A stretch of 32,884 nt of DNA from Alphaproteobacteria bacterium (GCA_012103295.1 WLXB01000026.1:1-32884); one strand, 5' to 3'; counted from the stretch's first letter, positions 8,420 through 16,796 are shown. The notes: generated by a model not told the origin, from the letters alone. Made by a program: numbers and translations.

Positions 8420-9058
8420 ATGAAACTCGTCTTCACGCCTAACCCAGAATATATCCATAAAGTCCTAGTCGTTGCTCACGAGGGTGGAATCGTCGACCAA
8501 TTGGAATTTCAGAGAACCAGGCCTTTTGATGGTGAAACGATCTGGGACTTTCATCCGATGGGTAAAGTTCCGGCTCTCGTCTTAGACAACGGTGATCCGT
8601 TATATGGCGGCCTAGTCATTTGCGAGTATCTGGACTCACTGTCAACGACGGGTAAGCATGTCTATCCAACCGGCGATGCTCGTTGGCCTGCGCTGCGGCA
8701 GATGGTCTTGGGTGATGGCATGTTCGACGCGACGACGCTTCTGCGGGTCGAAGGATGGCGGGATAAGCCCGACTGGAATATGGATTACATGCTTCGCGAG
8801 CGCCGAAAAATGATCGGCTGTCTTGACCGAATGGAACTAGAAACGCCCCAATTCAGGGATGAGGAATTCCATATAGGTCATATATGTATGGCCGGGGGGC
8901 TCAGCTACCTGGATTTACGCAATCCTATCCAAGAGTACGTGATCGTGGACGGAGATGATTCCTTTGATTGGCGTCAAGGTCGGCCAAATCTGTCCGCGTG
9001 GTACGACGAGATCATCAAACGCCCCTCTTTAGAGTGGCGGTTTACGATGGATGAGTAA
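8420..9058 (+). CDS. Glutathione S-transferase-fold protein, divergent active site
   Basis: This 212-residue protein has the GST layout. The thioredoxin-like N-terminal domain runs to about residue 75 (MKLVFTPNPEYIHKVLVVAHE, slightly shortened here: MKLVFTPNPEY) with a cis-proline motif GKVPAL at 49-53. A helical C-terminal domain includes GHICMAGGLSYLDLR and PNLSAWYDEIIKRPSL. The usual D/E-S pair that holds the glutathione gamma-glutamyl group before VICEYL is replaced by Gly-Gly at residues 63-64, and the catalytic Ser/Cys position reads PNPEY. Glutathione binding may therefore be altered. AAGGA lies 13 bases before the ATG. It is transcribed divergently from the MFS-MDR unit and convergently with the SapC-family gene. 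The enzymatic role is not clear. Confidence 0.83.
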   Translation: MKLVFTPNPEYIHKVLVVAHEGGIVDQLEFQRTRPFDGETIWDFHPMGKVPALVLDNGDPLYGGLVICEYLDSLSTTGKHVYPTGDARWPALRQMVLGDGMFDATTLLRVEGWRDKPDWNMDYMLRERRKMIGCLDRMELETPQFRDEEFHIGHICMAGGLSYLDLRNPIQEYVIVDGDDSFDWRQGRPNLSAWYDEIIKRPSLEWRFTMDE

Positions 9059-9099
9059 GGCAGGCAGCCCGCGGACATCAACCCAATGAAAGGTCGCCT

Positions 9100-9882
9100 T
9101 TAGGCAGTTTTGCCCTGAGCTTCTGGAAGGCGCCCCATAATCATTTCCCAGTTATTCAGAGACCCGATGTGAAAATACATGGCGGCGAGCCAGCCCTTTT
9201 GACGCCACTCCAGGAAAGTTTTATCGGATACGTCTCGTAGTTTCTGTTCGTTTATGGATGCAAAAGCACCGATGTCTAGTTTCTCGCCGTCGTGCAGGTC
9301 GACCTCAAGTGATCGCTCTTCAACGAGGTCGGAGTCTTTGAGCATCTGAGAAAATTCCGACGTCGCGCCGTAGGCGCCGTGGAACTGCTGACACAAATCC
9401 AATGCGTCGTTCACCACTTGGGTTTCTTTCTCATCGGCGAACAGTGCGCGAGCTTCGGCGCTAGAAGAATTTGAGGCATGGTCGATTCCGAGCTGCAGGC
9501 GCTCATCATCCTGCTTGCCTAATAGAATAAACGGATAGCGGCGTACGTAGGCAGGGATGTAACAAAACCGTTCCCAGTTGCCTTGATCATCAACGAATAC
9601 GTTCTGGTCGTTCCTGAGGCCAAGTGCGACGGTCGGTACAAGCTCTTCGCCAACGAAGACAATCGGGTAGTGACGGGCTGCAAGGACGAACTCTGGCAGT
9701 GTGATAGGTACGGCATTTGTCGAATTAGCAAAGGTGAAATCTTCAGCCTGCCGGATTTTGAAGTCGCCATGGCTCTCGGCAGTGACGGGGCGGGGATCGT
9801 GATAGAAAAGTGGGGGCGGCATGCGCTCCTCGTTATTTTCTTCCACGTCTGCGGCAGGAGAGTCGTCAGTCTTCTCGGTCAA
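9100..9882 (-). CDS. SapC-family protein
   Basis: The protein shows the SapC-family pattern: PPPLFYHDPRPVTAESHGDF, then NSTNAVPITLPEFVLAARHY and PIVFVGEELVPTVALGLRN in the first half, and WERFCYIPAYVRRYPFIL in the middle. The name comes from a Campylobacter S-layer locus, but most members are stand-alone proteobacterial proteins of unknown function. The C-terminal third (LEWRQKGWLAAMYFHIGSLN) is also typical. I prefer the TTG start at 9882 (260 aa) because AGGAAGG lies about 8 bases upstream. An internal ATG at 9822 (240 aa, preceded by GAGGAG at tight spacing) is a serious alternative, and the track's longest frame from 9969 is unlikely. No signal peptide is seen. The neighbour upstream is the divergent halohydrin-dehalogenase-like gene. 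Confidence 0.82.
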   Translation of the reverse strand: MTEKTDDSPAADVEENNEERMPPPLFYHDPRPVTAESHGDFKIRQAEDFTFANSTNAVPITLPEFVLAARHYPIVFVGEELVPTVALGLRNDQNVFVDDQGNWERFCYIPAYVRRYPFILLGKQDDERLQLGIDHASNSSSAEARALFADEKETQVVNDALDLCQQFHGAYGATSEFSQMLKDSDLVEERSLEVDLHDGEKLDIGAFASINEQKLRDVSDKTFLEWRQKGWLAAMYFHIGSLNNWEMIMGRLPEAQGKTA

Positions 9883-10058
9883 TGTCTTTTCCCTTCCTCG
9901 CCTCAGCTGCGATGCCGAGGTCGTTCCAGTATTCTGGCCGCAAAATATAGCCTTCTGCGGCTGGGTCAACGGTAGGCTACCCAGACCTGAGGTGTATCAA
10001 GCCGATGTCCCGTGTATGGTTGACGGAAATGATACAGCAGGGAACAGAACGAGGTGGA

Positions 10059-10793
10059 ATGATGCTTTCTGGGAAAGCCGTTGTCGTAACCAATGTCTGT
10101 CACTTTGTCGGCATCGCCGCTGCCAGGGTGCTGCAAGCCCATGGTGCCTCTGTGCGGTGCCATGATGTCAGTTTTGTGGACGCCGCAGCGCGAGCCTCGT
10201 TTATCGCCGACCATTCAGATCTAACAGTACTAGACGCTGAAACCACGACCGAAGCTGTTGATCAAACTGAGGCTGACCTGGGACGACTAGACATTGCCGT
10301 TATCAACGACTTCTATCCGGCCCTTAGGGCGCCAATGGGAGAGGCGACTGCCGATGACTTTCGGCAAGGCCTAGAGGCGCTGATGGTAGCCCCATTTGAA
10401 ACGGCTTCGGCAGCAGCCAGACATATGAAACTTAAAGGCCATGGGAAGATGATATTTGTCACGTCCGCGGCTCCGTTTCATGGACTACCTAATTACTGCA
10501 TGTACGCGGCTGGCCGAGGAGGGGCGAATGCCTTGGCATTGTCTGTGGCTAAGGAGCTGGCGCGGAATAATATCCAGGTGAATGCGGTCGCGCCGAATTA
10601 TGTTGAAAGTGAAAGCTACTTTCCGAAAGACCTTCTTGCCGACGAAAAGGCGATGACCAAAATGACGAGCAAGGTACCGCTTGGCCGTCTGGGCAAGCCC
10701 GAGGAAGTGGCCGAGATGATCGCGTTTTTGGCGTCTGATAAGTCTGATTTTATTACCGGGCAGATTATTCCGGTCGCTGGAGGTTGGGCCTGA
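10059..10793 (+). CDS. Halohydrin dehalogenase (SDR-related, HheC-type) candidate
   Basis: The 244-residue protein has an SDR fold, but it carries the two sequence hallmarks of halohydrin dehalogenases instead of SDR cofactor and catalytic motifs. In place of TGxxxGxG it has TNVCHFVG (T11, F16, G18: T-x4-F-x-G), which in known enzymes forms part of the halide pocket instead of binding NAD(P). In place of S-Y-K it has S136-x12-Y149-x3-R153. RCHDVSF (33-39), INDFYP (82-87) and APNYVESE near the halide/nucleophile region also recall HheC. Such enzymes convert vicinal halohydrins to epoxides, releasing halide, and can open epoxides with nucleophiles. GAGGTGG precedes the start; the second ATG at 10062 is equally possible. 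The native substrate is unknown. The GST-fold gene nearby fits electrophile metabolism only weakly. Confidence 0.85.
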   Translation: MMLSGKAVVVTNVCHFVGIAAARVLQAHGASVRCHDVSFVDAAARASFIADHSDLTVLDAETTTEAVDQTEADLGRLDIAVINDFYPALRAPMGEATADDFRQGLEALMVAPFETASAAARHMKLKGHGKMIFVTSAAPFHGLPNYCMYAAGRGGANALALSVAKELARNNIQVNAVAPNYVESESYFPKDLLADEKAMTKMTSKVPLGRLGKPEEVAEMIAFLASDKSDFITGQIIPVAGGWA

Positions 10794-10813
10794 ATGCGAA
10801 AAAAGAGGCAACC

Positions 10814-12382
10814 CTATTTGGATCCAATCTCCTGGGAATCAACCTTGCCTTTTGACGGAAGCGGTTCCCACATGACGGAATAGAGTACTTTTTCTGCGCT
10901 TAATCCCTTGAGTGCGAATTCGCCGCAATATTTGCAGTCGTCCGCAAACCTTGGTACTGCGCGCCAAATTTCATCACTGATCCAAATTTCAGCACTACCC
11001 GCTTCAGCGCATATGCGAGCAGCTGTTTGGACAGTGGTGCCAAAGTAGTCATTTTCTTCAACAACAGCTTCGCCAGAATGCAAGCCAATCCGTATGTCAA
11101 AGGAGAGTTCCGGTTTTTTCCGATTGAACATGTCGATCTCTTGTTGCATCTGAACGCAAGCCTCGATCGCGTTTCGGGGGTTTTGGTAGGTCGCCATAAT
11201 ACCGTCGCCGGTGTGTTTGACTTCTTTGCCAGTGAATTTTTTCAACGCGTCTCTTACAATTTTATTATGGGCCCGAATGACTTTCTGCATGGTCCGGTCA
11301 CCGAGTTCTTCGGTCAACGCCGTTGAGTCGACGATATCGGTAAACATAAAAGTCTGAACAGTTGGTAGCTCGATAGAGCTATCGGGATTGCACCATTTGT
11401 CGAGCAATTCGTTTAGACCTGGGTTATCGCCAGCATTTTCTTCAAGGTGATTTAACATCGCAGTATCACCGGCATCGATCATGTCTCGATACTGCTTGCG
11501 TTCACCGTACTCATTGACGTTATCCGCGAAAGCTTGAGCCATTTCCTTGTTGGCTCCGGTCAACTCCATGAGGCGCGCGAGAATAGATTGTCCCTCTTTG
11601 GCTGACAGTGAGAAATTTCTGCTGAGACGGGAGCATGCTCCAGCAAAATACAAATTGAGACCGAATTTCGTAAAACTATCGACCGCTTTTTCCCGCGTCT
11701 GAAGCGCTGTCGTCACCTCCGCGATAATAACCTTGAGGTGGACGAGAACCTTTGCCATCGCTTGATCGGCCAAAGCCTCGTCATCGACAGGCTCGTTTTT
11801 TGCTGCAGGTCCACCCATGTCTGAAGGGCCAGCGCCCGCGCCAGGGCCCTGTCCTTGATCAGGCGGTTGTCCTGGGCCTTGACCTTGGCTCTCCTCCTCC
11901 GGTGTAGAAGGGGCACCTTCGGGCGATTTATCAAACCCTTCTTGTTCATCCAAAGTTATTGGGGCTGCGGGCTCCATCATTGAGGCCGCATCGTCGAATA
12001 CCTTGTCGTATTTGGCTTGGATTGGTTGAAGAACACCGCCGAATTTCTCTTCAGCGGCCGGTTCTTCAAAGTCGAACATGGCACTAGACGGAACGTATTT
12101 TTTTATTCTGGTCAGCAACGTGGCCAAGAATAGAATGATAAACCCGAGCATCACGATCAGAGTCTGGAGTTCGGGGTTGACGTTTGCACCCATGGCAATG
12201 GCGATGCGAAAGAGCATGACGCTAGCGAATGTTCCAAACACCGCCATGCCAAGCGCTTGAATAATGATCAGAGTGAGGCCTGGCTTACCTTTACCCAACC
12301 CACCGGCAGCTTGACGCGTTTCGCGTCTTGCTCTGCGACGACCGTCATCTTTCTGCTCACGAATAGATTTCGTCTTTGCCAC
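10814..12382 (-). CDS. Membrane-anchored class III adenylate/guanylate cyclase
   Basis: The 522-residue protein has a basic N-terminus, two membrane spans (LIIIQALGMAVFGTFASVM and LQTLIVMLGFIILFLATLL), a Pro/Gln/Gly-rich low-complexity linker, a helical middle region and a C-terminal class III cyclase domain. FTDIVDST provides the two metal-binding Asp (about residues 348 and 352). VKHTGDGIMATY carries the substrate-site Lys and the GDG loop. In the later VQTAARI motif a Gln stands where many cyclases have the transition-state Asn. It probably makes cAMP, but the nucleotide choice is not certain. I choose the GTG at 12382; the GTG at 12400 lacks a ribosome site. It is convergent with the halohydrin-dehalogenase gene. 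Confidence 0.87.
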   Translation of the reverse strand: MAKTKSIREQKDDGRRRARRETRQAAGGLGKGKPGLTLIIIQALGMAVFGTFASVMLFRIAIAMGANVNPELQTLIVMLGFIILFLATLLTRIKKYVPSSAMFDFEEPAAEEKFGGVLQPIQAKYDKVFDDAASMMEPAAPITLDEQEGFDKSPEGAPSTPEEESQGQGPGQPPDQGQGPGAGAGPSDMGGPAAKNEPVDDEALADQAMAKVLVHLKVIIAEVTTALQTREKAVDSFTKFGLNLYFAGACSRLSRNFSLSAKEGQSILARLMELTGANKEMAQAFADNVNEYGERKQYRDMIDAGDTAMLNHLEENAGDNPGLNELLDKWCNPDSSIELPTVQTFMFTDIVDSTALTEELGDRTMQKVIRAHNKIVRDALKKFTGKEVKHTGDGIMATYQNPRNAIEACVQMQQEIDMFNRKKPELSFDIRIGLHSGEAVVEENDYFGTTVQTAARICAEAGSAEIWISDEIWRAVPRFADDCKYCGEFALKGLSAEKVLYSVMWEPLPSKGKVDSQEIGSK

Positions 12383-12586
12383 ACGTCCCCCGAAACGCAC
12401 CTAGAATGGCAAAACGGCTGCTATCTTGCAGCGATCCGTCCATCTACATCTTCGTCCGATTATTCGGATCTAGAGATGCTTTTCCCATCGACTCTATCTT
12501 TAATAATAGCGGGAAATTACAGGGGGAACACGCTTGTATTTGCACAACGAACACAAAAACGGTTTCGTCTCAAAACCTATAGCTAG

Positions 12587-13207
12587 CTAAGCCCGCGTCA
12601 CTGCCACGGCATGCCAGAGCAAGACGGCGGCTGCCGAGCGGTGGGGGCTCCAGTGCTCCGCTAGCGCCGCGAGGTCCTTGGCTTCGATTCTGCTTGCTGA
12701 TTCAGATATCGCCTGCCACCCGGTTCTTAAGGCGAGATCTCCGACTGGCCATACGTCGGGCCGTCCCATTCCGAACATGAGATAAATGTCAGCCGTCCAA
12801 TCGCCGATCCCCCATATGGCCGTGAGGTGGGTTTTAACTTCATCGTCCGTTTTGCGATTAAAGCCACGGAAATTGCAGGTGCCGGTTTCTGCCGCAGCTG
12901 CAATCGCCTTCAAGGTCTTTAGTTTGCTTGCGCTGAGGCCAGCAGCACGAAGGTCTGCATCCTTGGCCGCGCGTACGGCCTGGGCGTTGACCGTCCCCAA
13001 TGTTGATCGGCATCTATTCCATATGGCGTCGGCCGCTTTAGTTGATATCTGCTGCCCAACTATGATTTTGGCTAGGGTTGAAAACCCGGCTGGGCGTCGG
13101 CGTGCTTTGGGTATGCCAAATCGCTTGACGGCGTCACTAAGGGCCGGATCACGTTTAGCTAAAAAGCGGACGGCTCTTTCCAACTCACTTTGTGCGTCGG
13201 CGATCAT
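12587..13207 (-). CDS. DNA-3-methyladenine glycosylase II (HhH-GPD, AlkA-like)
   Basis: This 206-residue base-excision repair enzyme has the HhH-GPD fold. The conserved segment ILARV-like opening appears as FSTLAKIIVGQQISTKAAD (residues 42-60). The helix-hairpin-helix is LTAIWGIGDWTADIYL (128-143), and the catalytic Asp is in WPVGDLALR (D157). It removes alkylated purines such as 3-methyladenine by cleaving the N-glycosidic bond. It lacks the N-terminal domain of E. coli AlkA, as do many short alphaproteobacterial members. The start at 13207 is taken because no better one is visible and the length fits. It is divergent from the OppA-like gene. The cyclase gene lies downstream on the same strand after about 200 bases, in which I see no further gene. 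Confidence 0.9.
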   Translation of the reverse strand: MIADAQSELERAVRFLAKRDPALSDAVKRFGIPKARRRPAGFSTLAKIIVGQQISTKAADAIWNRCRSTLGTVNAQAVRAAKDADLRAAGLSASKLKTLKAIAAAAETGTCNFRGFNRKTDDEVKTHLTAIWGIGDWTADIYLMFGMGRPDVWPVGDLALRTGWQAISESASRIEAKDLAALAEHWSPHRSAAAVLLWHAVAVTRA

Positions 13208-13304
13208 TGCGATTTCCAGAGCCTTCTACAACAGGGTTTCCGCTCACACCGGGCGACGGTATGGTTGCGCCGCATTATGTCACCTCTAAAGGCCACCCTA
13301 AATC

Positions 13305-14903
13305 ATGAAATGTTCTGCTCGACTTAGACAGGTTTCGCACTACGTCGCGTTGCTTGCTTTATTGTTTGCTACGGCTCCGGTTGCGGCCGAGGCGGTATTT
13401 CATCGAGGCAATATCGGCGAACCTGATTCGCTTGATCCGCACTTAACAACCAGCGGCTACGCAACCAATATTATTTTCGACATGTTCATCGGCCTGACAA
13501 CTGTAGATGCGGAAGCCAACGTTGTTCCTGGAGCCGCAGAATCCTGGACAATTTCCGAAGATGGCAAAACATATGTGTTCACGCTGCGAGACGGCATGGT
13601 GTGGTCTGATGGAACGCCAGTGACTGCAAGTGATTTTGAGTACTCGTTCAAGCGGATGTTGGACCCTGCCACTGCTTCGCGCGGCGCACCAATGCTGTAC
13701 ATGATTGAGAACGGCCGTCCTGTAAATGCCGGCCATATGTCGTCAGATGAATTGTCGGTGACGGCCATTGATGACCGCACCCTTGAAATAAGGCTCGAGG
13801 CGCCAACACCCTTTTTTCTAGAGCTTATTGTGCACCGGTGTTTTCCGGTGCCGCGCTGGGCCATTGAGGCGCATGGCCGGGAGTGGACTCGCGCCGAGAA
13901 TATTATCGTCAATGGTGCCTTCACCCTCGAAGAATGGGTACCGCAAACCTCTGTCAAGATTGTCCGTAATCCATCTTTTTTCGATGCGGAAAGTGTCGAG
14001 CTTGATTCGGTTGTCTATTACACGACTGAAGATCTTTCAGCGGCTTTCAACCGGTATCGCGCCGGTGAGCTTGATATGGTGATTTCTTTTCCGCCATCTC
14101 AGTTCGATTGGATTAAGGAGAACCTGGCAGACGATCTGCGCATGACGCAGAATCTAGGCCTTGAGTATATTACATTTAATACGACAAAACCGCCGTTCGA
14201 TGATCCACGTGTTCGCCTGGCATTGAGTATGGCGTTGGATCGAGAAACGCTGACTGCTCGGGTGATGCGGGGTGGTGAGAAACCATCCTATAGCTTGATC
14301 CCAGAAGGATCGCGTGTTGGATACGAACCGGCGTTCGCGGACTATAGAGAGCTGTCCCAACCTGAACGGAACGCGCGTGCGAAAGCGCTATTGGCGGACG
14401 CGGGGTATGGGCCTGACAATCCGCTGTCTTTTAGTTTTCGTTACAATTCGCAAGAAGTGCTGCGCCGGGTTGCAGCCGCCGCCGCCGCGATGTGGCAACG
14501 TGGTTTGGATGTCGAAGTCAGTCTGTTGAATAGTGATCTCAACGTTCTCAACGCAGATTTGCGCAATGGCGATTATGAAGTGGCAAGATATCAATGGTTT
14601 GGCGAGCACCGCGATCCGTCGACGTTTCTTTATCTCCTGGAATCGGACGCCGTGGGTGACAATCATTCCAAGTACAGCAACCCTGAGTACGACCGCTTAA
14701 TGCAGCAGTCCTACGCCTCTGCCGATATACCTGAGCGTATGCGACTGATGCGTGATGCAGAACGAATTGCGATGGACGAAGCGCCAATTGCGCCTTTGAA
14801 CTACTACGTCAGCAAGCGATTGGTTAAGCCTTTTGTCATGGGGCTCGAGGACAACGTTCGAGGTATTAATCTAGGACGCTACGTCTCAATCGAGCGGCCC
14901 TGA
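13305..14903 (+). CDS. Peptide/oligopeptide ABC transporter substrate-binding protein (SBP_bac_5, OppA-like)
   Basis: This 532-residue periplasmic binding protein has a Sec signal peptide (residues about 1-28, hydrophobic VALLALLFATAPVAA, cleavage near AEA). The mature start reads FHRGNIGEPDSLDPHLTTSG, typical of cluster C binding proteins. It is followed by AESWTISEDGKTYVFTLRDG and WSDGTPVTASDFEYSFKRML, the core SBP_bac_5 signature, around residues 78-126. FNTTKPPFDDPRVRLALSMA (about 287-306) is the domain II motif. It should bind an oligopeptide and hand it to an Opp/Dpp-type permease. No permease or ATPase gene is adjacent, so it is an orphan that must share a transporter encoded elsewhere. 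It converges with yaaA, with only 3 bases between their stops. Confidence 0.93.
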   Translation: MKCSARLRQVSHYVALLALLFATAPVAAEAVFHRGNIGEPDSLDPHLTTSGYATNIIFDMFIGLTTVDAEANVVPGAAESWTISEDGKTYVFTLRDGMVWSDGTPVTASDFEYSFKRMLDPATASRGAPMLYMIENGRPVNAGHMSSDELSVTAIDDRTLEIRLEAPTPFFLELIVHRCFPVPRWAIEAHGREWTRAENIIVNGAFTLEEWVPQTSVKIVRNPSFFDAESVELDSVVYYTTEDLSAAFNRYRAGELDMVISFPPSQFDWIKENLADDLRMTQNLGLEYITFNTTKPPFDDPRVRLALSMALDRETLTARVMRGGEKPSYSLIPEGSRVGYEPAFADYRELSQPERNARAKALLADAGYGPDNPLSFSFRYNSQEVLRRVAAAAAAMWQRGLDVEVSLLNSDLNVLNADLRNGDYEVARYQWFGEHRDPSTFLYLLESDAVGDNHSKYSNPEYDRLMQQSYASADIPERMRLMRDAERIAMDEAPIAPLNYYVSKRLVKPFVMGLEDNVRGINLGRYVSIERP

Positions 14904-14906
14904 TCG

Positions 14907-15695
14907 CTATCGCTGTTCCGATACCGGGATAAATTTGCGGGTAAAAATCCACTGCGTATCAGTCGAAGCCTTGGCATCGAATTTATAGCGGTCCACGGCG
15001 AACGCCTTGAGATCGTCAGGCTCATTGAGTCGATTCTCGATAATGTGCCGGGCCATAAGGCCGCGCGCTTTTTTGGCGAGGAAGCTTATGACTTTGGCTT
15101 TGCCGTCTTTGATTTCTTTGAACACCGGTTGAATGACCGGCAGGTCTAGGGTTTTCGCCTGGACAGCTGAGAAATATTCGTTGGATGCAAGATTGATCAG
15201 AGTTTTAGTTTTCGATTTGGCAACCATTTTGGCAACAACTTCGTTCAGCTTTCCGTCCCAAAAGTCGTAGAGGTTTGCACCGCGTTTTGTATCAACCCGT
15301 GACCCCATTTCCAGTCGATAGGGTTGTATCGCGTCAAGCGGGCGTAAAAGACCGTATAGGCCGGACAGAATGCCGACATGACTCTGTGCGAACTTTAGGT
15401 CGTCTTTGTCTAAAGAAATAGCGTCCAAACCGATATAGACGTCACCGGCAAAGGCCAAAGCCGCTTGTTTGGTGTCTGCTTTTCCATCCGCGTCGAACGA
15501 TTTGAATCGCTCGGCGTTCAAATTGGCCAAATCTTCACTAATGCCCATCAAGCGTTTGAGGTCTTGGGGTGTGAACTTACGGGCTCGCTTCACCAGCTCA
15601 GCTGCATCGTCAGGGAATAAAGGTTTGGTCTTGGACAATCCTTTGGCCGGGGCCGAGAAGTCCAATTTCTTTGCGGGAGAGAGAACGGTATACAT
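14907..15695 (-). CDS. yaaA: Peroxide stress protein YaaA (DUF328)
   Basis: The 262-residue protein begins MYTVLSPAKKLDFSAPAKG, the invariant YaaA opening. It continues with the family's GDVYIGLDA, HVGILSGLYGLLRPLDAIQP (two motifs, about residues 118-137) and LINLASNEYFSAV. YaaA limits intracellular iron and so reduces Fenton damage to DNA and protein during hydrogen peroxide stress in E. coli; a DNA-binding fold has been described. The length fits the family (about 258 aa). The ATG at 15695 is chosen because a longer in-frame start at 15734 adds residues before the conserved opening. It is divergent from the ArsC/YffB-like gene; the shared 51-base region must hold both promoters. I see no OxyR site that I can defend. 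Confidence 0.95.
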   Translation of the reverse strand: MYTVLSPAKKLDFSAPAKGLSKTKPLFPDDAAELVKRARKFTPQDLKRLMGISEDLANLNAERFKSFDADGKADTKQAALAFAGDVYIGLDAISLDKDDLKFAQSHVGILSGLYGLLRPLDAIQPYRLEMGSRVDTKRGANLYDFWDGKLNEVVAKMVAKSKTKTLINLASNEYFSAVQAKTLDLPVIQPVFKEIKDGKAKVISFLAKKARGLMARHIIENRLNEPDDLKAFAVDRYKFDAKASTDTQWIFTRKFIPVSEQR

Positions 15696-15746
15696 GGAGC
15701 TATCTCTAGATTTGTTCAGCAGAAACGTTTTCAATAGGGGTATATC

Positions 15747-16091
15747 ATGATCACAGTTGTAGGCATCAAGTCTTGCGATACCTGCCGCAAGGCCCTGGCC
15801 TGGCTAACCGCACAGAACGTGGCCCATAATTTCCATGACCTTCGTGCCGATGGTCTGGGCCCTGAGCGCCTGTCTGCCTGGGTCAAGGCGTGTGGATGGG
15901 AGGCCGTTTTGAACCGCCGCAGCACGACCTGGCGTAGCCTGACGGAGGCCGAAAAGGCGGACGTCACGGCTGAGAAGGCCGAGACCCTTATGATAGCCAA
16001 TCCGACCCTCATTAAGAGACCGGTATTTGAGGCGGCTAATGCGGTTTACATCGGATTTACGGACGCCGTTAAAAAGGCTCTGGAGCCCTGA
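15747..16091 (+). CDS. ArsC/Spx/YffB-family thioredoxin-fold protein
   Basis: The 114-residue protein has the ArsC-like thioredoxin fold. It starts MITVVGIKSCDTCRKALAWL with a CxxC (C10, C13), unlike most ArsC reductases, which keep only the first Cys. It then has VLNRRSTTWRSLTEAEK and NPTLIKRPVFE (about residues 52-92), both family hallmarks. YffB, Spx-like and arsenate reductase members share this fold, so the reaction cannot be fixed: glutathione-dependent thiol reduction is likely, and arsenate reduction is not established, since no ars genes lie nearby. AGGGG precedes the ATG at good spacing. It is divergent from yaaA, a peroxide-stress gene, and a common redox role is an inference from position. 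Confidence 0.88.
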   Translation: MITVVGIKSCDTCRKALAWLTAQNVAHNFHDLRADGLGPERLSAWVKACGWEAVLNRRSTTWRSLTEAEKADVTAEKAETLMIANPTLIKRPVFEAANAVYIGFTDAVKKALEP

Positions 16092-16175
16092 ACACGTTGT
16101 TAACGTTGACATATTGCGGTGATTGCCGCACACCATAAGGACAGTTTTTCTACCCCCGGCACAAAGGATCGCATC

Positions 16176-16796
16176 ATGGCCGTGCCCGGCTATCTGCTCG
16201 TTCTAGGCCATTCTCTGGTCCCAGAGAAAATGGCTGCTTACTCTGCCGCTTTGCCGCCGATTTATGACAAGTATGGAGGGTTCTATCTTGGAATCGGTGG
16301 TCCTGGACGCGGTGTCGAGCATCTGGAAGGCCCATGGTTTGACCACTCTATCGTGCTAGGTCATTTCGAGCAGCCTGACGATGTCAGCAAATTCTGGTAC
16401 TCACCAGAATATGAGCAGGCCAAAAAACTCCGCAAGGATGGCGGGGAATTCAACGTTTTCAAGATTTCCGGCAATGAACATGAAGCACCTCACGGTGAAC
16501 CGGCTTTCTTGGTTTCCGTTTACCGTGTGCTGGATCCGGATGCCTACGCACCTATTGCTAAGGTGGAGGAAGAAAAACTCCTAAATAGAAGCGTGCCCCA
16601 TATTCTAAAAGCCACGGACAAAGAAGCTGAGCGCCTAGAGGGTGATTTAATAGACCACGATTTCTCGGTTGCAGCCTTTCCGACGCAGGCCTCTGCAACC
16701 AGCTATTGGAATGACCCTGGTCACAAAGAACTGCGCGAAGCGCGCTCTCAGGTGGCCGTTTTTAATAGTTTCTTGATACGTGGCGTCCGTCGGTAA
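16176..16796 (+). CDS. Tandem DUF1330-like (dimeric alpha-beta barrel) protein
   Basis: I start at the ATG at 16176 (AAGGA upstream), giving 206 residues. The protein consists of two halves of the same type. Half 1 (about residues 1-103) has GYLLVLGHSLVPEKMAAYSA, a RGVEHLEGPWFDHSIVLGHF stretch, and FWYSPEYEQAKKLRKDG. Half 2 has AFLVSVYRVLDPDAYAPIAK, then ERLEGDLIDHDFSVAAFPTQ and YWNDPGHKELREARS. Each matches DUF1330: a ferredoxin-like dimeric alpha-beta barrel domain with the W/F-Y-x-s-p-e-Y segment. Most DUF1330 proteins are single-domain homodimers of about 95 residues, so this looks like a fused pseudo-dimer. The function is unknown. The longer frame from 16119 is rejected. Confidence 0.82.
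   Translation: MAVPGYLLVLGHSLVPEKMAAYSAALPPIYDKYGGFYLGIGGPGRGVEHLEGPWFDHSIVLGHFEQPDDVSKFWYSPEYEQAKKLRKDGGEFNVFKISGNEHEAPHGEPAFLVSVYRVLDPDAYAPIAKVEEEKLLNRSVPHILKATDKEAERLEGDLIDHDFSVAAFPTQASATSYWNDPGHKELREARSQVAVFNSFLIRGVRR

Noticed and set aside
10005-10058. Longer start for the halohydrin-dehalogenase-like gene
   Set aside because: The extra 18 residues do not fit the family opening, whereas GAGGTGG sits just before the ATG at 10059.
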